DNA of 64,000 bases, taken from Xiphias gladius (Eukaryota > Chordata > Actinopteri > Istiophoriformes > Xiphiidae). A program made the position numbers and the translations under genes. Positions 9,376-20,624 of the stretch are shown here, one piece after another. The stretch's first letter is position 1. Each line of letters starts with the position of its first letter. Where the stretch lies: assembly GCF_016859285.1 (NCBI RefSeq), contig NC_053414.1:274517-338516 (forward strand). Direction: 5' to 3'. The notes under the pieces were generated by a model. It did not search any database, had not been told where the DNA came from, and was given only the letters and a program-made list of their open reading frames with translations.

Positions 9376-11928
9376 ATGAATTTTATTAAGTCAATTTTTT
9401 CAAGATCAAAATCAAATGTTCCTCAAGAACCAGAGCCAGTTATGTCCAATCCGCATAATAATGCAGTCCACATTAAACGGATTGCTGATGCTGTTAAAGA
9501 AAAAAGCAAACTGCTGAGTCAGACAGAGTCTCTCCAGGTTTATAAAATTCCCCTGAGAGAAGAACAAATCAATGTGGATGGGTGCAAACATTTCAGTTTT
9601 GGGAAAGAGTCCACCAGAAGTAATCGCACCATAATGGTTCTCGGAGCAACTGGTGCTGGCAAATCAACTCTTATCAATGGGATGATTAATAGCATTCTAG
9701 GTGTCATATGGGAGGACTCATATCGGTTTAAGTTAGTTGACGAGGGTCAGTTGAAGTCACAAGCTGAAAGCCAGACCTCTGAGGTCACTGTGTACAAAAT
9801 CAACCACCAGGAGGGTTTTGACATCCCCTTTTCTCTGACTATAGTTGACACTCCAGGCTTTGGAGATACAAGAGGCATAGTAAGAGACAGGATGATCATA
9901 GAGCAGCTACGTCATCTCTTCTCTGCTGAGCTTGGTGTCAGGGAAATTGACGCTGTGTGTTTCGTAGCTCAGGCTTCTTTGGCACGACTAACACCAACAC
10001 AGAGATATGTATTTGATTCAGTGCTCTCAATCTTTGGCAAAGATGTGGCAGAAAACATCAGGGTTCTGGTGACATTCGCAGACGGCCAGCGTCCACCAGT
10101 TCTAGAGGCAATCAATGCTTCAGGTGTCCCGTGTCCTAAAGCAAAAGACGGGCTGCCAGTTCACTTCAAATTCAATAATTCAGCGTTGTTTGCGCACAAC
10201 AAATCATCTGCAGCAGACAGCATGGGTGGGGATGACGAAGATGGAGGCTTTGATCAGATGTTTTGGAACATGGGGACAAAAAGCATGAGGAGGTTTTTTC
10301 TTGCTTTGAATTCAATAGACACCAAAAGCTTGACAATGACAAAGGAGGTCCTCAGAGAAAGACAGCGGCTCGAGAATTCAGTCGAGAATTTGCAGAAGCA
10401 TGTTAAACTTGGGTTAGCCAAGCTTGAGGAGATAAAAGAGATAGCTGGACAACTCAAAGAGCATGAGGCAGAGATCAGCAGAAATGAGAATTTTGAGTTC
10501 GACGTCACCATCAAAAAGCCTTTTCAAATTGATATTTCTGGCACTGGAATTTTCCTCACCAACTGCCAGCAGTGTCATTTTACCTGTCACGATAATTGTG
10601 CCTATTCAGATGATGCAGATAAGAAGAGCTGCTGTGCAATGGGACCAGATGGATACTGTACTCAGTGCCCAGGCAAATGTATCTGGAGTGTACATCATAA
10701 TCAGAAGTACAAATGGGACTACAAGGAAGTTAAAGAAAAAAGAACAGTGAAAGAGCTGCAAGAAAAGTACCATAAAGCCACAGAGGCTAAGATGCCTGTG
10801 CAGGCACTGATTGATAAACTGAGGGCTGAATATGATCTTGTTCAGGCTGAGGTTGTGACACTGATGGAGAAGTCTGCCAAGTGTCTAAACAGACTTAAAG
10901 AGATCGCACTGAAGCCAAATCCTCTGTCCACTCCAGAGTACATTGACATGCTCATTGAGGGAGAGAAATCTGAGGCCAAGCCAGGCTGGAACCAACGGGT
11001 TCAGTGCCTGATAGCCATGCGAGAAAAAGCAGTGTACATGGCCAAAGTAGACAGAGGAGAGAACCTTCTCCAGCAACAACATGCCAGCAAAAACAACACT
11101 GAGACTGATACCAACGCAGACCAAGACCAGGCAGAGACTGACACCAACGCAGACCAAGACCAGGCAGAGACTGACACCAACGCAGACCAAGACCAAGCAG
11201 AGACTGACACCAACGCAGACCAAGACCAGGCAGAGACTGACACCAACGCAGACCAAGACCAGGCAGAGATTGATACCAACGCAGACCAAGACCAGGAAGA
11301 GACTGACACCAACGCAGACCAAGACCAGGCAGAGACTGATACCAACGCAGACCAAGACCAGGCAGAGATTGATACCAACGCAGACCAAGACCAGGCAGAG
11401 ATTGATACCAACGCAGACCAAGACCAGGCAGAGATTGATACCAACGCAGACCAAGACCAGGCAGAGACTGACACCAACGCAGACCAAGACCAAGCAGAGA
11501 CTGACACCAACGCAGACCAAGACCAGGCAGAGACTGACACCAACGCAGACCAAGACCAGGCAGAGACTGACACCAACGCAGACCAAGACCAAGCAGAGAC
11601 TGACACCAACGCAGACCAAGACCAGGCAGAGACTGACACCAACGCAGACCAAGACCAGGCAGAGATTGATACCAACGCAGACCAAGACCAGGAAGAGACT
11701 GACACCAACGCAGACCAAGACCAGGCAGAGACTGATACCAACGCAGACCAAGACCAGGCAGAGACTGATACCAACGCAGACCAAGACCAGGCAGAGACTG
11801 ATACCAACGCAGACCAAGACCAGGCAGAGATTGATACCAACGCAGACCAAGACCAGGCAGAGACTGACACCAACGCAGACCAAGACCAAGCAGAGACTGA
11901 CACCAGACCAAGACCAGGCAGAGACTGA
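9376..11928 (+). CDS. P-loop GTPase (AIG1/IMAP-like) with Cys-rich module and acidic 11-residue repeat tail
   Basis: 850 codons in one exon. The Walker A/G1 motif GATGAGKST is at residues 90-98 and the G3 motif DTPGFGD at 158-164. No NKxD is visible, and TFAD at 233-236 is the candidate G4 position. A coiled-coil-like helix spans about 322-370. A Cys-rich module at 397-435 (C-x2-C-x3-C-x3-C, then CC, C-x2-C-x3-C) looks zinc-binding, and a second charged helical stretch runs to about 510. From residue 575 the protein is 25 copies of an 11-residue unit (AETDTNADQDQ type, four acidic and no basic residues per unit). The frame ends at TGA 11926-11928 after a 5-base loss within one repeat unit. 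The region around residues 36-77 matches the C-terminal edge of the SNTX-like protein at 22753-26122, so this domain is also found fused to that family. Function is unknown; a role in intracellular defence is inference from IMAP-like relatives. Confidence 0.85.
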   Translation: MNFIKSIFSRSKSNVPQEPEPVMSNPHNNAVHIKRIADAVKEKSKLLSQTESLQVYKIPLREEQINVDGCKHFSFGKESTRSNRTIMVLGATGAGKSTLINGMINSILGVIWEDSYRFKLVDEGQLKSQAESQTSEVTVYKINHQEGFDIPFSLTIVDTPGFGDTRGIVRDRMIIEQLRHLFSAELGVREIDAVCFVAQASLARLTPTQRYVFDSVLSIFGKDVAENIRVLVTFADGQRPPVLEAINASGVPCPKAKDGLPVHFKFNNSALFAHNKSSAADSMGGDDEDGGFDQMFWNMGTKSMRRFFLALNSIDTKSLTMTKEVLRERQRLENSVENLQKHVKLGLAKLEEIKEIAGQLKEHEAEISRNENFEFDVTIKKPFQIDISGTGIFLTNCQQCHFTCHDNCAYSDDADKKSCCAMGPDGYCTQCPGKCIWSVHHNQKYKWDYKEVKEKRTVKELQEKYHKATEAKMPVQALIDKLRAEYDLVQAEVVTLMEKSAKCLNRLKEIALKPNPLSTPEYIDMLIEGEKSEAKPGWNQRVQCLIAMREKAVYMAKVDRGENLLQQQHASKNNTETDTNADQDQAETDTNADQDQAETDTNADQDQAETDTNADQDQAETDTNADQDQAEIDTNADQDQEETDTNADQDQAETDTNADQDQAEIDTNADQDQAEIDTNADQDQAEIDTNADQDQAETDTNADQDQAETDTNADQDQAETDTNADQDQAETDTNADQDQAETDTNADQDQAETDTNADQDQAEIDTNADQDQEETDTNADQDQAETDTNADQDQAETDTNADQDQAETDTNADQDQAEIDTNADQDQAETDTNADQDQAETDTRPRPGRD

Positions 11929-14900
11929 CACCAACGCAGACCAAGACCAGGCAGAGACTGACACCAACGCAGACCAAGACCAAGACCAGGCAGAGACTGA
12001 CACCAACGCAGACCAAGACCAGGCAGAGACTGATACCAACGCAGACCAAGACCAGGCAGAGACTGACACCAACGCAGACCAAGACCAGGCAGAGACTGAC
12101 ACCAACGCAGACCAAGACAAGGCAGAGACCAGCAGAGACTGATACCAACGCAGACCAAGACCAGGCAGAGACTGATACCAACGCAGACCAAGACCAGGCA
12201 GAGACTGACACCAACGCAGACCAAGACCAGGCAGAGACTGATACCAACACAGACCAAGACCAGGCAGAGATTGATACCAACGCAGACCAAGACCACGCAG
12301 AGACTGATACCAACGCAGACCAAGACCAGGCAGAGACTGACACCAACGCAGACCAAGACCAGGCGAGACTGACACCAACGCAGACCAAGACCAAGCAGAG
12401 ACTGACACCAACGCAGACCAAGACCAGGCAGAGACTGATACCAACACAGACCAAGACCAGGCAGAGATTGATACCAACGCAGACCAAGACCACGCAGAGA
12501 CTGATACCAAAGCAGACCAAGACCAGGCAGAGACTGATACCAACGCAGACCAAGACCAGGACGAGATTGATACCAACGCAGACCAAGACAAGGCAGAGAC
12601 CAGCAGAGACTGATACCAACGCAGACCAAGACCAGGCAGAGACTGACACCAACGCAGACCAAGACCAGGCAGAGACTGATACCAACGCAGACCAAGACCA
12701 GGCAGAGACCAGCAGAGACTGATACCAACGCAGACCAAGACCAGGCAGAGACTGATACCAAAGCAGACCAAGACCAGGAAGAGACTGATACCAACGCAGA
12801 CCAAGACCATGACGAGATTGATACCAACGCAGACCAAGACCAGGCAGAGACTGATACCAACGCAGACCAAGACCAGGCAGAGACTGACACCAACGCAGAC
12901 CAAGACCAGGCAGAGACTGATACCAACGCAGACCAAGACCAGACATAGACCAGGCAGAGACTGATGCCAACGCAGACCAAGACCAGGCAGAGACTGACAC
13001 CAACGCAGACCAAGACCAGGCAGAGACTGACACCAACGCAGACCAAGACCAGGCAGAGACTGATACCAACGCAGACCAAGACCAGGCAGAGACTGATACA
13101 AATGCAGACCAAGACCAGGAAGAGACTGACACCAACGCAAACCAAGACCAGGCAGAGACTGACACCAACGCAGACCAAGACCAGGAAGAGACTGACACCA
13201 ACGCAGACCAAGACCAGGCAGAGACTGACACCAACGCAAACCAAGACCACGCAGAGACTGACACCAACGCAGACCAAGACCAGGCAGAGACTGACACCAA
13301 CGCAGACCAAGACCAGGCAGAGACTGATACCAACGCAGACCAAGACCAGGCAGAGACTGACACCAACGCAGACCAAGACAAGGCAGAGACCAGCAGAGAC
13401 TGATACCAACGCAGACCAAGACCAGGCAGAGACTGACACCAACGCAGACCAAGACCAGGCAGAGACTGATACCAACACAGACCAAGACCAGGCAGAGATT
13501 GATACCAACGCAGACCAAGACCAGGGGGAGACTGACACCAACGCAGACCAAGACCAGGCAGAGACTGATACCAACACAGACCAAGACCAGGCAGAGATTG
13601 ATACCAACGCAGACCAAGACCACGCAGAGACTGATACCAAAGCAGACCAAGACCAGGCAGAGACTGATACCAACGCAGACCAAGACCAGGACGGGACTGA
13701 TACCAACGCAGACCAAGACCAGCAGAGACTGATACCAACGCAGACCAAGACCAGGCAGAGACTGACACCAACGCAGACCAAGACCAGGCAGAGACTGATA
13801 CCAACACAGACCAAGACCAGGCAGAGACTGACACCAACGCAGACCAAGACCACGCAGAGACTGATACCAAAGCAGACCAAGACCAGGAAGAGACTGATAC
13901 CAACGCAGACCAAGACCAGGACGAGATTGATACCAACGCAGACCAAGACCAGGCAGAGACTGATACCAACGCAGACCAAGACCAGGCAGAGACTGACACC
14001 AACGCAGACCAAGACCAGGCAGAGACTGATACCAACGCAGACCAAGACCAGGCATAGACCAGGCAGAGACTGATGCCAACGCAGACCAAGACCAGGCAGA
14101 GACTGACACCAACGCAGACCAAGACCACGCAGAGATTGATACCAACGCAGACCAAGACCAGGCAGAGACTGACACCAACGCAGATCAAGACCAGGCAGAG
14201 ACTGACACCAACGCAGACCAAGACCAGGCAGAGACTGACACCAACGCAGATCAAGACCAGGCAGAGACTGACACCAACGCAGACCAAGACCAGGCAGAGA
14301 CTGACACCACTGCAGACCAAGACCAGGCAGAGACCAGGCAGAGACTGATACCAACGCAGACCAAGACCAGGCAGAGACTGACACCAACGCAGACCAAGAC
14401 CACGCAGAGATTGATACCAACGCAGACCAAGACCAGGCAGAGACTGACACCAACGCAGATCAAGACCAGGCAGAGACTGACACCAACGCAGACCAAGACC
14501 AGGCAGAGACTGACACCAACGCAGATAGACCAAGACCAGGCAGAGACTGACACCAACGCAGACCAAGACCAGGCAGAGACTGACACCACTGCAGACCAAG
14601 ACCAGGCAGAGACCAGGCAGAGACTGATACCAACGCAGACCAAGACCAGGCAGAGACTGACACCAACGCAGACCAAGATCAGGCAGAGATTGATACCAAC
14701 ACAGACCAAGACCAGCCGGAGACTGATACCAACGCAGACCTAGACCGAGCAGAGACCAGGCAGAGACTGATACCAACGCAGACCAAGACCAGGCAGAGAC
14801 TGACACCAACGCAGACCAAGACCAGGCAGAGACTGATACCAACGCAGACCAAGACCAGGCAGAGACTGATACCAACGCAGACCAAGACCAGGCAGAGACT

Positions 14901-14990
14901 TACACCAACGCAGACCAAGACAAGGCAGAGATTGATACCAACGCAGACCAAGACCACGCAGAGACTGATACCAACAACGACCAAGACCAG
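11095..14990 (+). repeat. 33-bp minisatellite coding for an acidic repeat, about 118 units
   Basis: Direct tandem repeat of a 33-base unit (GCAGAGACTGACACCAACGC then AGACCAAGACCAG) with few variants: GAC/GAT, ACT/ATT, AACGC/AACAC, AAAGC, CAGG/CACG. Most units are full length, so the array stays in one frame from 11095 to about 11900. After that, shortened or enlarged units shift the frame (near 11905, 12120, 12363, 12595, 12705, 12945, 13385, 13720, 14052, 14330, 14524, 14608 and 14750). Longer periods are superimposed: a 275-279-base block is duplicated at about 14126 and 14401, and marker variants recur about 1.1 kb apart (12944 and 14053). Confidence 0.97.
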
Positions 14991-15041
14991 GAAATGAAAG
15001 CAGAGGCTGTCATTGATGATGAAATGATGAATTCACAGTGA
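11929..15041 (+). pseudogene. Out-of-frame continuation and probable native C-terminus of the GTPase gene
   Basis: Past the TGA at 11926 the same repeat goes on for 3 kb, with the acidic frame returning in pieces. At the right end the acidic frame leaves the array into non-repeat codons (QEMKAEAVIDDEMMNSQ) and stops at TGA 15039-15041. That looks like a natural acidic C-terminus. Its frame differs from that of the start codon at 9376 by two bases, so at least one net frame change lies between. Either this allele is truncated, other alleles are longer, or the array was mis-assembled. Confidence 0.6.
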
Positions 15042-15295
15042 ATCAACACCAACTCCACAGCTTTAAGGGTCTTGAAACTCACTGTCGGCTCTCCAGCTGT
15101 GAGGCCTCTGCTGTTCTGTGTGGTTAATAATGTTGCTCTGTGTCATAGTAAATAACTGCTAATATGAAAGTCATGGCTACCTTGCAAATTTGATGGTATA
15201 TGGTATTTCATAGTAACTGTTCAAATGTTTTGTAGCCCGCAGTTGCCATAAATTATTTGTATTTTGCATGTTTTTGTTTCTGAATTACACAAAAG

Positions 15296-15301
15296 AATAA
15301 A
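15296..15301 (+). terminator. Candidate polyadenylation signal AATAAA
   Basis: Canonical hexamer 255 bases after the stop at 15041. A second one follows at 15416. Confidence 0.45.
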
Positions 15302-15415
15302 CCAAAGGAAAATGCATAAAGGTTTGAACTTTACTGCAACTGGTCATAACAAAGGCTACTGACGCATCAACTATTGATGTGTATTGAGTTACATTTTTGC
15401 ATTGACCTGTGGTTT

Positions 15416-15421
15416 AATAAA
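15416..15421 (+). terminator. Second candidate polyadenylation signal AATAAA
   Basis: Canonical hexamer followed within 60 bases by T/GT-rich sequence (TTTAGTGTTTTCTCTTTTCC), as expected downstream of a cleavage site. Confidence 0.45.
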
Positions 15422-16520
15422 GTAGCTCTAATTGAACTATTAAAGTTGTACTACTGCCTTTAGTGTTTTCTCTTTTCCTGATGTGTCAGTGTGCACCTTA
15501 GCACTCCATAGTTAAGTTTTGTTCTTTCAAGGCCTTTCAGGCCAACGTTGACTACCTCACCGTAGAGACAGAATTTTTTCACTATACAATCAATCAGTCA
15601 GGGATACTACTGAAATATTGCCCAGTGCTGCATGCAGTGTGCTGTGGCTCTAAATCAGCAGGATATCCGTCCATCAAATGAAGCTGAGTTCAACCTAATG
15701 AAGGAAAAGGTTTCATAGACCTTATTGGTTGATAATTAACACTCACCGTTGCTGTAACTCTTTGAATGCTTTGAAAGTTCATTCGGGTTTTTGTTGGCCG
15801 AGAGCTCCTTAAAGGGTTACTATCATGTTCTCTCTTGACGGACAATTCAAAAATGCCTAAAATGAAATCGAAAAAAAAGGACAAAAAGACGCAGCTGTCC
15901 AGTTGTCTGAGCGAGAAGGCTGCACACTGGAGTGAGTTCATGATTTTCTTATGAAAAATTGATTTTGAGCTCATGCAGGAATGTATGTTTTCCAGTGAAC
16001 TAACATGCTGTACTGTGAGGTCACCGTACAAGTTGTGCAGTTTAACAAATGTGTTCAGTTGTGTTGTATTTCTGTCTTCTTTCTTCTTTTAGTAACAACA
16101 AATGCCATGAGTTCATCAATGACTCAGGATCAATGATCTGATCATGTCAGAGAGAATCAGAGACCAGTCACAGGAGACAGGTCCCTGCACAGTGAAGTAC
16201 TTTTACTGTGATACTGGAACTACAGGAAGTACTTTTACTGTGATACTGGAACTACGTGAGCCTGATGACACCTGTGTACTTTTACATAGGCTACGTAGGA
16301 TTTTGAAAGCAGGACTTCTACTTGTAATTGAATATTTTGAAACTGTGAATCTGGATACTTCCTCCATGACCGGATCTTAAAAGAAAACTTGACTTTCGAC
16401 CGGATTTGTAATTTAAACTGCAAAGCATAAAAATGGCAGCTCACCTGTTTCTTCACTTCCGTTTTTGATGATGGTGTCGGATGTAAAGTTTACAGGGGTG
16501 GGTGGGAAACTGCCTCTTCA
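15422..16520. other. Intergenic, no gene seen
   Basis: No recognised coding sequence. The only structure noted is a direct duplication of about 28 bases: AGTACTTTTACTGTGATACT followed by GGAACTAC occurs at about 16196 and again at about 16229. Confidence 0.45.
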
Positions 16521-16524
16521 AAAT

Positions 16525-16680
16525 GCAGAGAAACCAGGTGAAAATGTAACAGAGTTTAAATTTCTTGGCACTATAATCTCTGCAAGCCTTACGTGGGAGA
16601 GCAGCGTTCACAAAGTCTTAAAGTTGGCTCTTCAGAGATTTGATTTGGGCCGTGGTCCAGTTTCACACATCAGGTGAAGG
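16525..16680 (+). mobile_element. Non-LTR retrotransposon fragment (end of reverse transcriptase)
   Basis: A short frame reads VTEFKFLGTIISASLTWES and then HKVLKLALQRF. The pattern V-x-E-F-K-x-LG-x-x-I-S-x-L-W with a following K-A-Q-R-F-like helix is the region just after the catalytic core in CR1/L2-like LINE reverse transcriptases. No upstream catalytic FADD-type motif is present, so only a remnant is left. Confidence 0.55.
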
Positions 16681-18076
16681 AAGTGCGCTAACTTTCTCTA
16701 TCACAGCTCGATTCGTTGGTCTGAACGCTGCTGAAAAACCCATCATCTTTGTCTTCACTGGAAAAGTTCGACTTCACCTCAATGTTCTTAACACTGTTAG
16801 AGAGGAGTCTGAGCCAGTTCCACTTCGGACAGCTCTGTTTTAAATCTTAAGACGTCCATTAGCTCTGGCTGTTTGTCTCTCAAATAGTACACCTATTGCA
16901 CTTTTATCTTTATGGTGCTTTATGGGTGTGATAGTTTTATAATCAGACTGTTGCTCTGTGAGCTCAGCAGCAGTGGTTGCAGCAGAAGGTGGCGTTTGAT
17001 GCAGTGTGGTGGATCAGCCACTGGAGGACAGCAGTGTACAGGTTACCCACGTGCTTATTAGGGCTCAAGGGTTAAAATGACTTTTATTTTCCCGCTGCCG
17101 CCTTGTTCTGCGTTCTACTGCATCACCCGTCTGATTGCAAATTCAGCTTCATGCACCCTCCAACATGTTTGTCGTGTCTAACTCCCTCTGGGATCCGAGC
17201 AGATTTGATGTATTGAGACTAAACCTTTCCTCCTCTGTGTGGTCCAGCTTTGATGGGAAGGTGTCGGCGGCTGCAGAGAGCTGCAGGTCAGCGGTGTCGC
17301 TCATCTCCGTGACCCGGACACATGAAAGAGCTCATTTCGGCGCCACGCTCCATTTGCCTGAGAATAGGTCATTTGAATGGTTTGTTTCCGCGCTGGGAAG
17401 GACGACATTTGCATCTTAGAGGGTTCAAACGGGCTGCTGAGTTCACTGTCTGTCCTTCTTTACACCGCTCTGCTGCCTCCAACACAGGCCACCCACAGGA
17501 GTCTGCAGGGTGGAGGTGTAGTACAATCAGGATTCTATCTGATGACTTTTTCTACCCAGATTTGATATGCAGGGCTGGGTTTAGAAAAACCTCCAACGGA
17601 AGGGGGCCAGACTGAGGCACAGTTTTAAAGAATGAGGGGGCACATTTATAAAATAGGTAAAAATGTGTTAAGACTCAAATTTAAAGTCCTGGATCTCTGC
17701 AATAATAAACTGTAAATGATTATTAGGGACATTTTTATTTAGTGCAATAAATAAATGCAAAATAAACAAGTTTAAAAATTCCAATTTGAAAGCGTATCAA
17801 TAAATGGCTGTTGTTTGTAACTCAAAATCGTCCTACAGCCATGGACAGATTATGAGACAACTGGCTCCTGGATATAAAACAATGTAAAAGCCCCCACCCA
17901 CCCACAACTTTGTTATTTTCTTTGTAGTTGCTTTGCATCTCGTCATGGTCATCTTGCATCTTTTAAGTGGGGGGGCTCTGCCCCTGCCCCTGGTGATATT
18001 TGGCAAATTTGGTGAAAAGGGGATCAAATTTGTGGGTTTAAAACTTGGACAAAATTTCAAAGTTTTTGAAAATTGA

Positions 18077-18097
18077 AAAAAAAAAAAAAAAAAAAAA
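18077..18097 (+). repeat. Poly(A) tract
   Basis: Run of about 21 A. It may be the tail of an old retroposed sequence, since the preceding 150 bases are low in stops but unrecognised. No target-site duplication was identified. Confidence 0.7.
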
Positions 18098-18144
18098 CGA
18101 TTCAAGGAATCCTGAAGAAGAATTTAGTTTTTTGGGTGAGCAGT

Positions 18145-18235
18145 TCAGAGGTTATTGACCAAAACATTGAAGTGTTGGTTATTCCACCACCACTTCAATG
18201 TTTTGATAGAGCCTCTGTGGCCTGAGCAGTGGGGG
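18145..18235. repeat. Palindromic hairpin element
   Basis: A perfect 15-base inverted repeat CAAAACATTGAAGTG (18160-18174) and its complement (18191-18205) surround a 16-base loop. Outside it, pairing resumes imperfectly (CAGAGGTTAT against the complement of AGAGCCTCTG). Could be a small foldback MITE or a fortuitous hairpin. Confidence 0.6.
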
Positions 18236-20184
18236 AGATTTAAAACCTGTTTGCTAAGTTTGGTTGCAAAAGAATAACGACAATGGAGTTCTAGGTTCAG
18301 GTCTTGGGCCTTGAGAAACAGTCAATCCTGTTCAGTCAGCTGTTATCTATCTATAAAGGTGTTGTTCTGCTGATCATTTTTAGCAATGCTAGCAGTGTGA
18401 TTCAAGGGATGACAGTGTTGGTCGGTCCATCACTTTGGTCCAGACTGAATTAGCAGATGTTAGCGCGTGAACATACTAAGCTAATGACAGAGCAAGGGGT
18501 TACTTCCAGCTAAGCAGGCTACAGGGCCCTGATCTCCAACCTGAATCAGGGTAACACGACCTTAGCCGGCAAAATGATCCCGTCAGTGTCAATCGGCTGA
18601 CATGCTCCTTTTTAAGGTTTGATTTGTTACTGTTTAGTTTTACTTGTGGTATAATACAGTTCCAGTAATTTAGGGGCTCTGTGATTAAAAGGAAGTATAA
18701 CATTGCCATGGATGCAATGAGTCAGCTGTGGGCTACAACGTGAGACCCGTTTTTTTTATCTGAGCCTATACTTATCAGCTCCTGTTTGCAGCGTAGCCAT
18801 GGATGTACAGACAACTATCGCTGGATCACTGCGATTCTGAAGGAAGTTCTGCAGTGAGTTGAGCATGTTTTTTCTATCCAAGCAGTTTTATAAAGGTTAA
18901 TTCACATCTCACATCTGAAAAAATCTTAAATCCCAAAGTGTATTTCACGGTGAATTTAAAAATGAGTGTATCTTGCCTGTCCTTTTCACGTCACACAGCA
19001 TGTTTAGTTCAGGTCTCTCGCTCACCCCGGGTTCCATGAGTCTGACAACAATCTGAGGCCTTTAGTTTCATATATTTATGTCGCTCACAATATGACAAAT
19101 GTTTAAAATTCTACTGATTTTGTCAGGCAACCTGTTTAATTTGTCCTCAATTCCTCAAAGCCTTTTCTAATCATAACATAAAATCGTATTAGTTAGTCAA
19201 AAGCCTGTTAAAAAGGTGTTTGTGTGTGTTCCACAGTTCAGGTTTCATGACAGTAAATGCACGGTCACCTTTGGTTGCAAGTCTAGATTTAGAATGTGAT
19301 CTCTTCTTCTTGTTCCAGTTAATAGCCGATCAGATGCATTTTGGACTAATTGCAGACAGTTTATTGCGTTTCTTCTAAGTGCAGGACGTGGTTACAGTTA
19401 TCCAGATGGGATTAAATAAGGGTATGAATAATTTTTCAGGTCAACAGCAGACAGAAATGCTTTGATCTGTACAGATGCTTCACGACTAACAAAAGCAAGA
19501 CTGAGTAAACCCTTGTACTGGGTTTACTGCACCGTGTGCAACCATCGTTTTGTGAATTCACACGTACACATATGTAAATGTATTTTATTCGGTTGTTTGT
19601 ATATTGTTCATTTAGTGACTTCTGTACGTTTTGTGATGGTATACTCAGCTATAGCTACGTTTTATTTATCAGTAAAGGTATAGAAAGTGAGAACTGTGTC
19701 CCAGAGAAATACTGTATATTGTTGTAACTTAAATAGGCTATGTATCATTAAACTGAAGAAACAACATTTAATATCATCGCAGCAATTCTTTGGGGAAACC
19801 ACACTAAAAGAATTCATAGGATTGACCATAAATTATTGTGTATCATCTGCAAAAAAGTGATACAATATATTGATCGTACTGATTAACGAAAAAAGAGTCA
19901 GAAAGTATCAATGCCTGTATGAGATGTATGACCACCACCCCTCTCTTACATATGGCAGAAATAATTACTGGCACGAGAAAACTAGTTATCTTTCCCAGCT
20001 GTTTTGTTTGAATACACAAAATAATTAGTTTGGTGTAAGATCAGAGTGCGCCTGCTTTCACATCACTTCACGTTCACTAAACATCTCCCCCAAACATCGA
20101 TTATCCAATAATAGCTTTGCAACAGTAACTAGTTACGATGCGTATTTAAGTGTTGGATTTCTCCAACTCAATCCAGTTTTGATT

Positions 20185-20624
20185 CAGTTCTATTGATATG
20201 GCACCAAATCATAACACACACTGGTGACAGTGGAGAGGAAAAAATGCCCTTTTAACAGGAAGAAACCTACGACAGAACCAGTGTCAGGGTGGGCGGTCAT
20301 CTGCCTCGACCAGTTGGGTTGAGAGGAGAGAAATGGAGGAGAGAGGAGAAAGAGGGAGGAGAGAGGGAGAGATCAGGAACAACTTTATAAACCTATAATA
20401 GTATAGGTGTAATAATGTTATTAATAATAACAGCAGCAATGATAGCCGCACAAATTAATGACAATAATAATGATGACGATGAAATTAATAATGATGATGA
20501 TGAGTGTTGAGTAGTAGTGGCAGCTCCGGATACAGAGAGACCTGCAGAATGAGGGCAGAGAGGAAAAGCACCAACTATGGGAGAGAGAAAACACAACATC
20601 AATGACGTGCTGTAGTGTGATGTA
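20185..20624 (+). repeat. Dispersed fish repeat, left half (split by Tc1-like insertion)
   Basis: Contains ACAGGAAGAAACCTACGACA, GGGCGGTCATCTGCCTCGAC and a purine-rich GAGAGGAG stretch. This is a repeat seen widely in percomorph genomes. It is interrupted at a TA dinucleotide at 20623 and continues at 22140 (AAATGCATGGGAAGAGATAA). Family name not known to me. Confidence 0.7.

Larger units (their letters stand above)
15042..15421 (+). other. Probable 3' untranslated region of the GTPase gene
   Basis: Non-coding, AT-rich sequence directly after the array-distal stop, containing two AATAAA signals (15296 and 15416). No frame longer than about 60 codons lies here. Confidence 0.5.
16685..20180. 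other. Intergenic, no gene seen
   Basis: About 3.5 kb without a recognisable gene. Contains an A-tract at 18077-18097 and an imperfect palindrome at about 18145-18235. Scattered frames (17135-17615, 19462-19683) show no domain and no splice context that would connect them. Confidence 0.45.

Noticed and set aside
10885-14875. Antisense frames of more than 1000 codons over the minisatellite
   Set aside because: They are the reverse-strand reading of the 33-bp repeat, change frame with every irregular unit, and contain only repeat peptides (Trp/Ser/Leu/Val). There is no gene-like sequence.
11095-14990. CRISPR array
   Set aside because: Units are contiguous with no unique spacers, lie in a coding frame, and the DNA is eukaryotic.
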